DNA of 64,000 nt from Bacillota bacterium (GTDB lineage: Bacteria > Bacillota > Clostridia > Oscillospirales > Ethanoligenentaceae): positions 1 to 64,000 of the forward strand of contig JAEWAE010000079.1 in NCBI GenBank assembly GCA_023391835.1. The letters are read 5' to 3'. Positions 49,876 through 58,003 of this stretch are shown here, piece after piece. A program made the translations under genes and the position numbers. Each line of letters begins with the position of its first letter. Positions within the stretch are counted from its first letter, which is position 1. The notes beneath the pieces were generated by a model. It was given only the letters and a program-made list of their open reading frames with translations. It was not told the DNA's origin and did not search any database.

Positions 49876-51837
49876 GTGACAACCGAAAATCCGACCGTCC
49901 CGACGGGGCCCGCGGCCAACGAGGCCGGCGAGCACGCCGAAAAGAAACCTGCGGCCCAGACGGGCAACCGTCCGCCCCGCCGCCGTACGGGTGGGCGTCG
50001 TCCTGCCGCGGGCCATATTGCGGCCGCGGAAAACCGCCCGGCCGAAAGCCGCGCTGCGGAAGAGCGCCCGGCTGAGAATCACCCGGTGGAAAATCGCCCG
50101 GCGGAAGGCGCTGAAAAGACATCCGCCCATCCGTCCCGCCGGCATCGCTCCGGCTCCCCGCGGGGCCGTCGCCCCGCCGCCCCAAAAGGCGTGCCGCTGC
50201 ATATCATCCCGCTGGGCGGTCTCAACGAGATCGGCAAAAACATGACCGCCTACGAGTGCGGGGATGATATCCTCATCGTCGACTGCGGTCTGGCGTTCCC
50301 GGATGAGGAAATGCTCGGGGTCGACCTGGTCATCCCCGATTTCACCTGGGTGGAAAAGAATCGCGACCGTGTGCGGGGCGTGCTGCTCACACACGGCCAC
50401 GAGGATCATATCGGCGGTCTGCCCTATCTGCTCAAAACGGTGAATATGCCCGTTTACGGCACCCGGCTGACGCTGGGCCTGGTGGAAGGCAAGCTCAAGG
50501 AGCACGGCCTCACCGGCAAAGTCAAGCTCAACGTGGTGAATCCCGGCGACGTGGTCAAATTGGGCTGCATGTCGGTGGAATTCATCCACGTCAACCATTC
50601 CATTTCCGACGCGGTGGCCATGGCCATCACGACGCCCGCCGGTTTGATCGTGCAGACAGGCGACTTTAAGATCGACACCACCCCCATTCACGGCGACATG
50701 ATCGACCTGGCCCGCTTCGGCGAGCTGGGCAAGCAGGGCGTGCTGGCGCTGCTGATGGATTCCACCAACGCCGAGCGCCCGGGCTACACCATGAGTGAGC
50801 GCGCCGTGGGCCGCAAATTCAACCAACTGTTCCAGCAGGCCGAGGGCCGGCGGCTCATCATCGCGACCTTCGCCTCCAACGTCCACCGTGTGCAGCAGAT
50901 CGTCGATTACGCCGCCAAATACGGCCGGCATGTGGCCGTCTCTGGCCGCAGCATGGTCAACGTCTGCACCATCGCCACCGAGCTGGGCTATCTCAATGTG
51001 CCGGACGGGCTGATCGTCGACATCGACAGCATCAACCGCTACCCGCAGGATAAGATGGTCATCATCACCACCGGCAGCCAGGGCGAAGCCATGTCGGGCC
51101 TGTACCGCATGGCCTACTCCGACCACCGCAAGGTGGAAGTAGGGCCCAACGACTTCATCATCATTTCCGCAAACCCCATCCCCGGCAATGAAAAAATGGT
51201 TTCGAAAATGGTGAACGAACTGATGAAGCTGGGCGCGCAGGTCATTTACGAATCGGTGCACGTCTCGGGTCACGCCTGCCAGGAAGAGCTCAAGACCATC
51301 ATCGGTCTGACCAAGCCGAAATTTTTCATGCCCGTCCACGGCGAGCAGAAACATCTGCGCAAAAATTACCAGCTCGGCCTCGACATGGGCATACCATCCT
51401 CTAATATACTCATTTCCGATATCGGCCAGGTGGTCGAATTCACCCCCGACAGCATGAAGGTAGTCGGCACCGCGCCCGCCGGGCGTATGATGGTGGATGG
51501 CCTGGGTGTGGGCGACGTAGGCAGCATCGTGCTGCGCGACCGCAAGCATCTGGCGCAGGACGGCCTGATCGTCGTTGTGGCCACCATCGACGGTTCCAAC
51601 GGCCAGCTGGTCGCGGGACCGGATATCGTTTCCCGTGGGTTTGTGTATGTGCGCGAGTCGGAGCAGCTGATGGATAAAACCAAGGAGGCGGCCTGGGCTG
51701 TGCTCGATGAATGCAGTACCAACGGGATCACCGAATGGGGCACCATCAAGACCCGCGTCAAGGACGCGCTTTCGAAACTCCTTTTTGAAAAGACCAAGCG
51801 CAGTCCCATGATCCTGCCGGTCATCATGGAAGTCTGA
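49876..51837 (+). CDS. rnjA: Ribonuclease J with long basic N-terminal extension
   Basis: This 653-residue metallo-beta-lactamase RNase is a main mRNA-decay and 5'-exonuclease enzyme in Firmicutes. The catalytic HGHEDHIGG lies at about 174-182, and the beta-CASP region (STNAERPGYTMSERAVG, VSGRSMVNV) and C-terminal domain follow. The start is a GTG at 49876 with CAGGAGG seven bases upstream. The first 105 residues are low complexity, rich in Arg, Pro, Glu and Ala, with repeats of the type ENRPAE; they lie outside the core, which begins at VPLHIIPLGGLNEIGKNM. Such tails may bind RNA or partners. A terminator follows. Confidence 0.95.
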   Translation: MTTENPTVPTGPAANEAGEHAEKKPAAQTGNRPPRRRTGGRRPAAGHIAAAENRPAESRAAEERPAENHPVENRPAEGAEKTSAHPSRRHRSGSPRGRRPAAPKGVPLHIIPLGGLNEIGKNMTAYECGDDILIVDCGLAFPDEEMLGVDLVIPDFTWVEKNRDRVRGVLLTHGHEDHIGGLPYLLKTVNMPVYGTRLTLGLVEGKLKEHGLTGKVKLNVVNPGDVVKLGCMSVEFIHVNHSISDAVAMAITTPAGLIVQTGDFKIDTTPIHGDMIDLARFGELGKQGVLALLMDSTNAERPGYTMSERAVGRKFNQLFQQAEGRRLIIATFASNVHRVQQIVDYAAKYGRHVAVSGRSMVNVCTIATELGYLNVPDGLIVDIDSINRYPQDKMVIITTGSQGEAMSGLYRMAYSDHRKVEVGPNDFIIISANPIPGNEKMVSKMVNELMKLGAQVIYESVHVSGHACQEELKTIIGLTKPKFFMPVHGEQKHLRKNYQLGLDMGIPSSNILISDIGQVVEFTPDSMKVVGTAPAGRMMVDGLGVGDVGSIVLRDRKHLAQDGLIVVVATIDGSNGQLVAGPDIVSRGFVYVRESEQLMDKTKEAAWAVLDECSTNGITEWGTIKTRVKDALSKLLFEKTKRSPMILPVIMEV

Positions 51838-51863
51838 TCCATCGCATCGCGGGGGCTTTGCGG

Positions 51864-51910
51864 CCGCCCGCCCGCCACCACTCTGGGTGCGGTGCCGGGC
51901 GGGCGGTTTT
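51864..51910 (+). terminator. Terminator of rnjA
   Basis: An 11-bp GC stem (CCGCCCGCCCG and its complement, 51864-51874 with 51896-51906) has a 21-nt loop that can fold again, and TTTT follows. Confidence 0.85.
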
Positions 51911-51951
51911 CCGTGTACCGCGGCCTTTTTCACCGCGCAGGGGCAAATCCG

Positions 51952-51981
51952 TTGCAACCCGGGCCGCATTTATGGTATCAT
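51952..51981 (+). promoter_or_regulatory. Promoter of gdpP
   Basis: TTGCAA (51952-51957) and TATCAT (51976-51981) are 18 bp apart, with an extended TGG before the -10. Confidence 0.65.
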
Positions 51982-52092
51982 AGGGAAAGAATAGCGGCTT
52001 TTGCCGGCGCGGCCTCGTATGGCGCCGGTGAGGAAGAATGTTCCGCAGGCGTGCCCGCGGTGCTTTCTTCCTATCAAAGGATGGTTATACAC

Positions 52093-54054
52093 ATGAAAGC
52101 CAAAAAAGTCTGGCAGTTTCTGCCCATGGTGGCCTTTTCCGCCGCCGTCATCCTGCTGTTTGCGCTCATCAGTTTGATGTGGGATTACCGCATCGGCCTG
52201 ATCGAGCTGGGGGCGGGCCTGCTTGCCATTGGGGCGCTGCTGCTGCGTCTGCGTACGGTCCAGAAGGATATCCGTTCCATCATCGCCCATACGGCGGAAA
52301 ATCTCAATGACGCCGACCGGCAGTCGCTGCTCAGCTTCCCGCTGCCGCTGGTCATTTCCGGCGCCACAGGGGAAATCGTCTGGTATAACGACCGTTTCCG
52401 CGACACCGTCATCGGCGGCGAGGATTATTTCGGCAAAGATATCCACACGGTGGCCCGCGGCCTTACCCTCGGTACATTCGACCGGCCCGGCAGCGCCGTG
52501 GACGTGGCTGTGCGCAACCGCCGCTACACCGTGGTGGGCAGCCCGTCCTCCCGCGGCTTTTATCTGACGTACTGGATTGACAACACCGAGCTTAAGCGCA
52601 TTGTGGACGAGTATCACGAGAGCCGCCCGGTGGTGGCCATCGTCATGATCGACAATTACGACGAGCTGATGCAGAACGCCCGGGAGGGCGAGAAAGCGGA
52701 GCTCATCAGCCGCATCGAGAAGGCGCTCATTGCCTGGTCCGGCCGGACAAACGGCTTTTTGCGCCAGACCGACCGGGACAAATATCTTTTCGTGCTGGAG
52801 GACCGTCACCTGCGTCAGATCGTCGACGCACGCTTCGACATCCTCGACACCGTGCGCCAGATCGTGGCGGGGGGCCGCATGCCGGCCACACTTTCCATCG
52901 GCGTCGGCCGGGGCGGCAACAGCCTGGCCCAGACCGAGGAAATGGCCCGCCAGTCGCTGGATATGGCGCTGGGCCGCGGCGGCGATCAGGCCGCCGTTAA
53001 ATCGCCCTCCGGGTTTGAGTTTTACGGCGGCGTTTCCAAGGCAGTGGAAAAGCGCACCAAGGTCAAGACCCGCATCATCGCTTCGGCGCTGGCGGAGCTG
53101 ATCGACGGCAGCGACAACGTGCTCATCATGGGGCATCGCAATTCCGACCTCGACTCCCTCGGGGCGGCGGTGGGCATTTACCGCGCGGTGGTTTCCCGCG
53201 GCAAGCCGGCGCGCATCGTAATGGATGTGCGCGCGTCCCTGGCCCATTCCTATATCGCGCAGCTGATGAATACCGGCTATGGCGATGCATTCCTGCATCC
53301 GGGCGACGCCCTCGAGCTGCTGACCCGGCGTACGCTGTTGGTGATCGTCGACACCCACCGCAAGGGATTCATTGAGTATCCCGAGCTTTATCAAAACAGC
53401 CGCACGGTTGTGGTGATCGACCATCACCGCAAAATGGTGGATTTCATCGACAACGCCGTGATCTTTTATCACGAGCCCTATGCTTCCAGCGCCAGCGAAA
53501 TGGTCGCGGAGCTGGTGCAGTATATCGGCGACAGCGGTATCACTCCGGTGGAGGCTTCGGCCCTGCTGGCGGGCATGACGCTGGATACCCGGAATTTTGC
53601 CGTGCGCACCGGCGTGCGCACGTTTGAGGCGGCGGCCTATTTGCGCCGCAAGGGAGCCGATACGGCGGCCGTGCAGCAGCTTTTTGCCGGCTCGATGGAA
53701 GATTACCGCAAACGTACGAGGCTGGTCTCGTCGGCCGAGAGCTTTATGGGCTGCGCCATCGCGGCCTATACCGGCGAGTCGGACGCGGATATCAAGATCA
53801 TAGCGCCCCAGGCGGCGGATGATCTGCTGACGATCACCGGCGTCGAGGCATCCTTCGTGCTATATCCGGATGGCGGCCAGATTGCCATTTCCTCCCGCTC
53901 CATGGGGCGGGTGAACGTCCAGCTGGTCATGGAAGCTCTGGGCGGCGGCGGTCATCAGACCATGGCCGGCGCCCAGCTGAAAATCGGCAGCATGGCCGAA
54001 GCGGTGGCCCGCGTCAAAGCCGCCGTGGAAAAATACCGCAAGGAAAATCACTGA
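52093..54054 (+). CDS. gdpP: Cyclic-di-AMP phosphodiesterase GdpP
   Basis: This 653-residue membrane protein hydrolyses cyclic di-AMP. It has two N-terminal membrane segments (LPMVAFSAAVILLFALISLM and IGLIELGAGLLAIGALLL), a degenerate PAS region, a degenerate GGDEF domain (YDELMQNAREGEKAEL, TLSIGVGRGG) and the catalytic DHH/DHHA1 part with MGHRNSDLDSLGAAVG, VIVDTHRKGF, VVIDHHRKMVDF and GGGGHQTMAGAQL. I chose the ATG at 52093, eleven bases after AAAGGA; an ATG at 52081 sits inside the ribosome site. The order gdpP-rplI-dnaB is conserved in Firmicutes. Confidence 0.95.
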   Translation: MKAKKVWQFLPMVAFSAAVILLFALISLMWDYRIGLIELGAGLLAIGALLLRLRTVQKDIRSIIAHTAENLNDADRQSLLSFPLPLVISGATGEIVWYNDRFRDTVIGGEDYFGKDIHTVARGLTLGTFDRPGSAVDVAVRNRRYTVVGSPSSRGFYLTYWIDNTELKRIVDEYHESRPVVAIVMIDNYDELMQNAREGEKAELISRIEKALIAWSGRTNGFLRQTDRDKYLFVLEDRHLRQIVDARFDILDTVRQIVAGGRMPATLSIGVGRGGNSLAQTEEMARQSLDMALGRGGDQAAVKSPSGFEFYGGVSKAVEKRTKVKTRIIASALAELIDGSDNVLIMGHRNSDLDSLGAAVGIYRAVVSRGKPARIVMDVRASLAHSYIAQLMNTGYGDAFLHPGDALELLTRRTLLVIVDTHRKGFIEYPELYQNSRTVVVIDHHRKMVDFIDNAVIFYHEPYASSASEMVAELVQYIGDSGITPVEASALLAGMTLDTRNFAVRTGVRTFEAAAYLRRKGADTAAVQQLFAGSMEDYRKRTRLVSSAESFMGCAIAAYTGESDADIKIIAPQAADDLLTITGVEASFVLYPDGGQIAISSRSMGRVNVQLVMEALGGGGHQTMAGAQLKIGSMAEAVARVKAAVEKYRKENH

Positions 54055-54098
54055 ACCATCGGCCGGGGGAGAGGCGCGCTGCGCCGCCCGCCCGGCTG

Positions 54099-54135
54099 CC
54101 GCATCCGCCGGCCCGTCGGCGGGGGTGCGGGTTTA
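54099..54135 (+). terminator. GC hairpin between gdpP and rplI
   Basis: CCGCCG/CGGCGG and CCGCA/TGCGG form a two-part stem followed by GTTTATG. Termination is probably partial, because rplI has no other clear promoter. Confidence 0.4.
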
Positions 54136-54174
54136 TGATAGGGCACGATCCGGCGGAGAAATGGAGCATGTGAT

Positions 54175-54624
54175 ATGAAAGTCATTCTCAAAGCGGACGT
54201 AAAGGGCTCGGGCAAAGCGGGCGAACTCGTCAGCGTGTCAGACGGATATGCCCGGAATTATCTGCTGCCCCGGGGGCTTGCCGTGGAAGCGAACGCTTCG
54301 GCCATGAGCGAGCTGCGTGCACGGGAAGAATCCGCCCGGCACCGCGAAGCCGTGGAGCGGCAGAATGCCATGGATGCGGCCAAGACACTGGCCGGGCGCA
54401 TCGTGCGCGTGACGGCCAAAGCGGGCACCGCGGGGCGGCTTTTCGGCAAAGTGACCTCCAAGGAGATCGCCGCCGCTCTGGGCGGGCAGTTCGGAGTCCA
54501 GATCGACAAACGCAAGATCGTCCTCGACGGGGATATCAAAAATTTCGGCACGTATCCGGTGGAAATCAAGCTCTACCCCGGCATCACCACAAAACTGTCG
54601 GTGGCGGTGGGGGAACAGGACTGA
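54175..54624 (+). CDS. rplI: 50S ribosomal protein L9
   Basis: This 149-residue ribosomal protein is full length. The N-terminal rRNA-binding domain reads LKADVKGSGKAGELVSVSDG then YARNYLLPRGLAVEA, followed by the long linker helix and the C-terminal domain (GRLFGKVTSKEIAAAL, YPVEIKLYPGITTKLSV). It precedes dnaB by 39 nt. Confidence 0.97.
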   Translation: MKVILKADVKGSGKAGELVSVSDGYARNYLLPRGLAVEANASAMSELRAREESARHREAVERQNAMDAAKTLAGRIVRVTAKAGTAGRLFGKVTSKEIAAALGGQFGVQIDKRKIVLDGDIKNFGTYPVEIKLYPGITTKLSVAVGEQD

Positions 54625-54663
54625 GCGGAGTTTTGATCGGCAGCGAGTGGGAGGCGAGCCGTC

Positions 54664-56016
54664 ATGGCCGATGAGCATCCGTTCCGCGCGGCCGGCGAAA
54701 CCGCCGCGCTCCCCTATAGCCTGGAAGCGGAGCAGTCCGTCCTCGGCTCGATTCTGATCGACCCGGGCGTGCTGCCCCAGCTTCTCGATATTCTGAAGTC
54801 GCAGTATTTTTACCTTTCGCAGCATCGGGAAATTTTTTCGGCCATGGTGCGGATGTTTACCGACAGCCGCACCATCGATTTCGTCACGCTGCTGGATGAA
54901 CTCAAGGCCGCGGGCGTGTACGACGATGCCGGCGGCAAGGCTTACCTGCTCCAACTGGCGCAGATGGTGCCGTCGGTGGCCAACGTCCAGGCCTACGCAA
55001 AGATTGTGCAGGAAAAATACTTCCTGCGCAGCCTCATCCAGACCTCCCGCGAAATTATCGACACTGCCAGCGGCGAAACGGAAGACGTCCACTCGGTGGT
55101 GGACCTGGCGGAGCAGAAAATTTACGACATCCGACAGGACCGCAATACCGGCGGGCTGCGCCCCATCAAGGATGTCATCATCGAGGCCTATGACCGCTTG
55201 CGGCAGATGGGCGGGGAGGACCGGGAAAAGTACGCGGGCATCCCCACGGGCTTTGCCGACCTCGATCGGGTGACCACCGGCCTCAACCGGTCGGATCTCA
55301 TCCTGATCGCCGCCCGCCCGGCCATGGGCAAGTCGGCTTTCGCCCTCAATATGGCCCAGAATGTGGCCAAGCATGGCGGCACGGTGGCTTTTTTTTCGCT
55401 GGAAATGACGCGGGAACAGAACGTATCCCGTATGCTCGCCAGCGAAGCCGGCATTGATAACCGCAATCTGCGCACCGGCGAATTGAGCGCGGACGACTGG
55501 GTGAGGCTTGCCTCCGCCGCCGACACGCTTTCCAAATGCCATATCTTTTTCGACGACACTTCCGGCATCACGGTGCCGGAAATCAAGGCACGCTGCCGCC
55601 GGGTGCGCGATCTCGACCTTATCGTCATCGACTACCTGCAGCTGATGTCTTCCGGCCGGCGCATCGACAACCGCGTGCAGGAAGTTTCCGAGATGACCCG
55701 GGGACTCAAAGTCATGGCGAGGGATCTCAACGTGCCGGTCATCACGCTGTCGCAGCTTTCCCGCGGCACCGAGGCGCGGGGCAATCACCGCCCTCAGCTT
55801 TCCGACCTGCGTGAATCCGGCTCCATCGAGCAGGACGCCGACATCGTCATGTTTTTGTATCGGGACGATTATTATGAGCAGACGGAGGAAAACCATAACC
55901 AGGCCCTCTGCATTGTCGGCAAAAACCGCCACGGCCCCATCGGGGATATTCCCCTGCATTGGGACGGCAGCCACACGCAGTTCACGTCGGTGGAGCGGTA
56001 CCGCGATGAGCCTTGA
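54664..56016 (+). CDS. dnaB: Replicative DNA helicase DnaB (DnaC in Bacillus)
   Basis: This 450-residue hexameric helicase unwinds DNA at the replication fork. The N-terminal domain starts LPYSLEAEQSVLGSILIDP. The ATPase domain has Walker A ARPAMGKSAFALNMAQN (about 217), FFSLEMTREQ, Walker B LIVIDYLQLM and TLSQLSRGTEARGNHRP. GGGAGGCG precedes the ATG. It sits in the usual rplI-dnaB pair and overlaps tilS by 11 nt. Confidence 0.97.
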   Translation: MADEHPFRAAGETAALPYSLEAEQSVLGSILIDPGVLPQLLDILKSQYFYLSQHREIFSAMVRMFTDSRTIDFVTLLDELKAAGVYDDAGGKAYLLQLAQMVPSVANVQAYAKIVQEKYFLRSLIQTSREIIDTASGETEDVHSVVDLAEQKIYDIRQDRNTGGLRPIKDVIIEAYDRLRQMGGEDREKYAGIPTGFADLDRVTTGLNRSDLILIAARPAMGKSAFALNMAQNVAKHGGTVAFFSLEMTREQNVSRMLASEAGIDNRNLRTGELSADDWVRLASAADTLSKCHIFFDDTSGITVPEIKARCRRVRDLDLIVIDYLQLMSSGRRIDNRVQEVSEMTRGLKVMARDLNVPVITLSQLSRGTEARGNHRPQLSDLRESGSIEQDADIVMFLYRDDYYEQTEENHNQALCIVGKNRHGPIGDIPLHWDGSHTQFTSVERYRDEP

Positions 56017-57397
56017 CGTGATGCCGGCGGTGCGCCGTTATGGCATGCTCGCGCCCGGCGACGCGGTGCTCACGGGCGTTTCAGGCGGCGCCGATTCCAT
56101 GACGCTGCTGCATGCGCTGTGTGCGCTGCGGGCTCCCATGAAGCTCCGGGTCTTTGCCGCCCATGTCAACCACGGGCTGCGGGGAGCCGAAGCCGACGGG
56201 GACGAGGCCTATGTGCGGCAAATGTGCGCCGCGTGGGGCGTGGAGCTTTTTGTATGCCACGCCGATGTGCGCGCCGAAGCCGCCAGTACGGGTGAAAGCG
56301 AGGAAGAGGCCGGCCGCCGGGTGCGCTACGCCTTTTTTGACCGCACGGCGAAGGGGCTCGATGCCAAAATCGCCACGGCCCACACCCTCAGCGACAGCAT
56401 CGAGACGATGCTGCTCAATCTGGCCAGAGGCAGCGGCATCCGGGGGCTGCGGGGTATCCCGCCCCGGCGGGGCCGCGTAATCCGCCCGCTGATCGAGTGC
56501 ACCCGCGCCGACGTGGAAGCTTACTGTGCGGCCAACGGCATCCGCTATCGGACCGATCGCACCAATTTCGACCGGCAATATGCCCGCAACCGCATCCGTC
56601 TGGATGTGGTGCCCGCCCTTTACCGCATCAATCCCGCGCTGGACCGTGCGGTGCTCCGCGCCCAGCACAGTCTTGCGGCGGATGAAGAGCTGCTCGGGGA
56701 GCTGGCCGCCCGGCGGCTGGAGCAGGCCCGTGTCGGGCAGGCCCGCGACGGGCAGACTTCGGATCGGCAGACGCCCGGCTCGGTCAGTCTGGATGCCGCC
56801 GCGCTTGCCGCCTGCGAGCCCGCTCTGCTGGGCCGGGTGCTTGCCCGTGCGGTACGGGAGACAGCCGGTTTCTCGCCCGATGCCTGGCATATCGACCGCC
56901 TTTGCGCACTGGTGCACGGGGAATCCGGACGGGTGCAGCTGGCCGGCGGGTGGTTTGGCCGGCTCGCCGGCGGGCGGCTGTGGCTCGACCCGCCCGCGGC
57001 CCCGACACCCGCGGCACCCGGCGCGCCCCTGGCCCCTGGAACGTACCGTTCCGGCTCGTTCGGGCTTCGAATCACCCCGGTGACCGCCGCGGAGGCGGAA
57101 AAGTTTCAAAATATTTCGATTCGGTGTTTCAATAATGCAATCGATTGTGATAGAATAATAGGAAGGGCGGAGATTCGGACCAGACGGCCCGGCGATTATT
57201 TTCACCCGCTGGGAAGAGGGGTTGGCAAATCGCTTAAAAAACTGTTCAACGAAGCATCCGTACCGCCGCAGGAACGGGGAAGGCTCCCCATTGTGGCGGA
57301 TGAACAGGGGATCCTGTGGATATACGGCTTCGGTGCGGACGAAAGGTGCCGCATCAGCGCGCAGACGGCGCGTCTGCTCTTTATCGAAACGACATAA
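56006..57397 (+). CDS. tilS: tRNA(Ile)-lysidine synthase
   Basis: This 463-residue enzyme adds lysine to C34 of the AUA-decoding tRNA-Ile. The PP-loop SGGADSMTLLHAL begins near residue 27, and VNHGLRGAEADGDE, GRRVRYAFF and TAHTLSDSIETMLLNL are family blocks. The C-terminal GDYFHPLGRGVGKSLKKLFN is the TilS C domain. The ATG at 56006 lies within the last codons of dnaB. The stretch near 56730-56780 repeats RVGQARDGQTSDRQ-like residues, a small low-complexity insertion. It is followed by hpt and ftsH in the standard order. Confidence 0.95.
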   Translation: MSLDVMPAVRRYGMLAPGDAVLTGVSGGADSMTLLHALCALRAPMKLRVFAAHVNHGLRGAEADGDEAYVRQMCAAWGVELFVCHADVRAEAASTGESEEEAGRRVRYAFFDRTAKGLDAKIATAHTLSDSIETMLLNLARGSGIRGLRGIPPRRGRVIRPLIECTRADVEAYCAANGIRYRTDRTNFDRQYARNRIRLDVVPALYRINPALDRAVLRAQHSLAADEELLGELAARRLEQARVGQARDGQTSDRQTPGSVSLDAAALAACEPALLGRVLARAVRETAGFSPDAWHIDRLCALVHGESGRVQLAGGWFGRLAGGRLWLDPPAAPTPAAPGAPLAPGTYRSGSFGLRITPVTAAEAEKFQNISIRCFNNAIDCDRIIGRAEIRTRRPGDYFHPLGRGVGKSLKKLFNEASVPPQERGRLPIVADEQGILWIYGFGADERCRISAQTARLLFIETT

Positions 57398-57414
57398 TTT
57401 GGGAGGATACCGCA

Positions 57415-57954
57415 TTGGTCGAGGATATCAAGGAAATACTGCTGAGTGAGGAACAGCTCCAGCAGAAAGTCAAAGAGCTGGGTGCGCGGATCAGCGCCGA
57501 TTACAAAGGCAAGAATCTTTTGATGGTGAGCATCCTCAAAGGCTCGGTCGTTTTCATGGCCGATCTGCTCCGTCAGGTCACCATTCCCGCGCGCATCGAC
57601 TTCATGTCCGTTTCCAGCTACGGTTCCGGCATGAAAACTTCCGGTGTGGTCAAGATTATGAAGGATCTGGACATCCCTCTGGAAGGCTACGATCTGCTGA
57701 TTGTCGAGGATATCCTTGACAGCGGCCTGACTCTTCATTATATTATAGATATACTGCAGGCGCGCAAGCCAAAAAGCGTGAAAATCTGCACGCTGCTCGA
57801 CAAGCCGGAGCGTCGGCAGGTCGATGTCAAAGCCGAATACCATGGTTTCCATATTCCCGACGAATTCGTGGTGGGCTACGGCCTCGACTATGACGAAAAA
57901 TACCGCAATCTGCCTTTTATCGGGGTTTTGAAACCGGAAGTCTATGAAAAATAA
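57415..57954 (+). CDS. hpt: Hypoxanthine phosphoribosyltransferase
   Basis: This 179-residue purine-salvage enzyme converts hypoxanthine or guanine with PRPP to IMP or GMP. The PRPP motif is LLIVEDILDSGLTL; NLLMVSILKGSVVFMADL and KVKTVK-like KSVKICTLLDKPERRQVDVK follow the family pattern. The start is a TTG at 57415 with GGGAGG eight bases upstream. It lies 17 nt after tilS. Confidence 0.96.
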   Translation: MVEDIKEILLSEEQLQQKVKELGARISADYKGKNLLMVSILKGSVVFMADLLRQVTIPARIDFMSVSSYGSGMKTSGVVKIMKDLDIPLEGYDLLIVEDILDSGLTLHYIIDILQARKPKSVKICTLLDKPERRQVDVKAEYHGFHIPDEFVVGYGLDYDEKYRNLPFIGVLKPEVYEK

Positions 57955-58003
57955 GCCTTTGGCTGCGGGTCAGGCGGACTCGAAAGCAGGGAGTGATTTA
58001 TAA

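Noticed and set aside
49505..49879. Plus-strand 124-codon frame in the rnjA leader
   Set aside because: It has no ribosome site, no recognisable protein pattern and runs into the rnjA start. A leader or RNA is more likely, though this was the closest call.
49498..51969. Minus-strand open frame of 823 codons over RNase J
   Set aside because: It lies opposite rnjA and its leader, has no ribosome site and reads as His/Asp-rich antisense text. RNase J on the plus strand carries clear catalytic motifs.
54238..55974. Minus-strand open frame of 578 codons over rplI and dnaB
   Set aside because: Both plus-strand genes are unmistakable and in conserved order.
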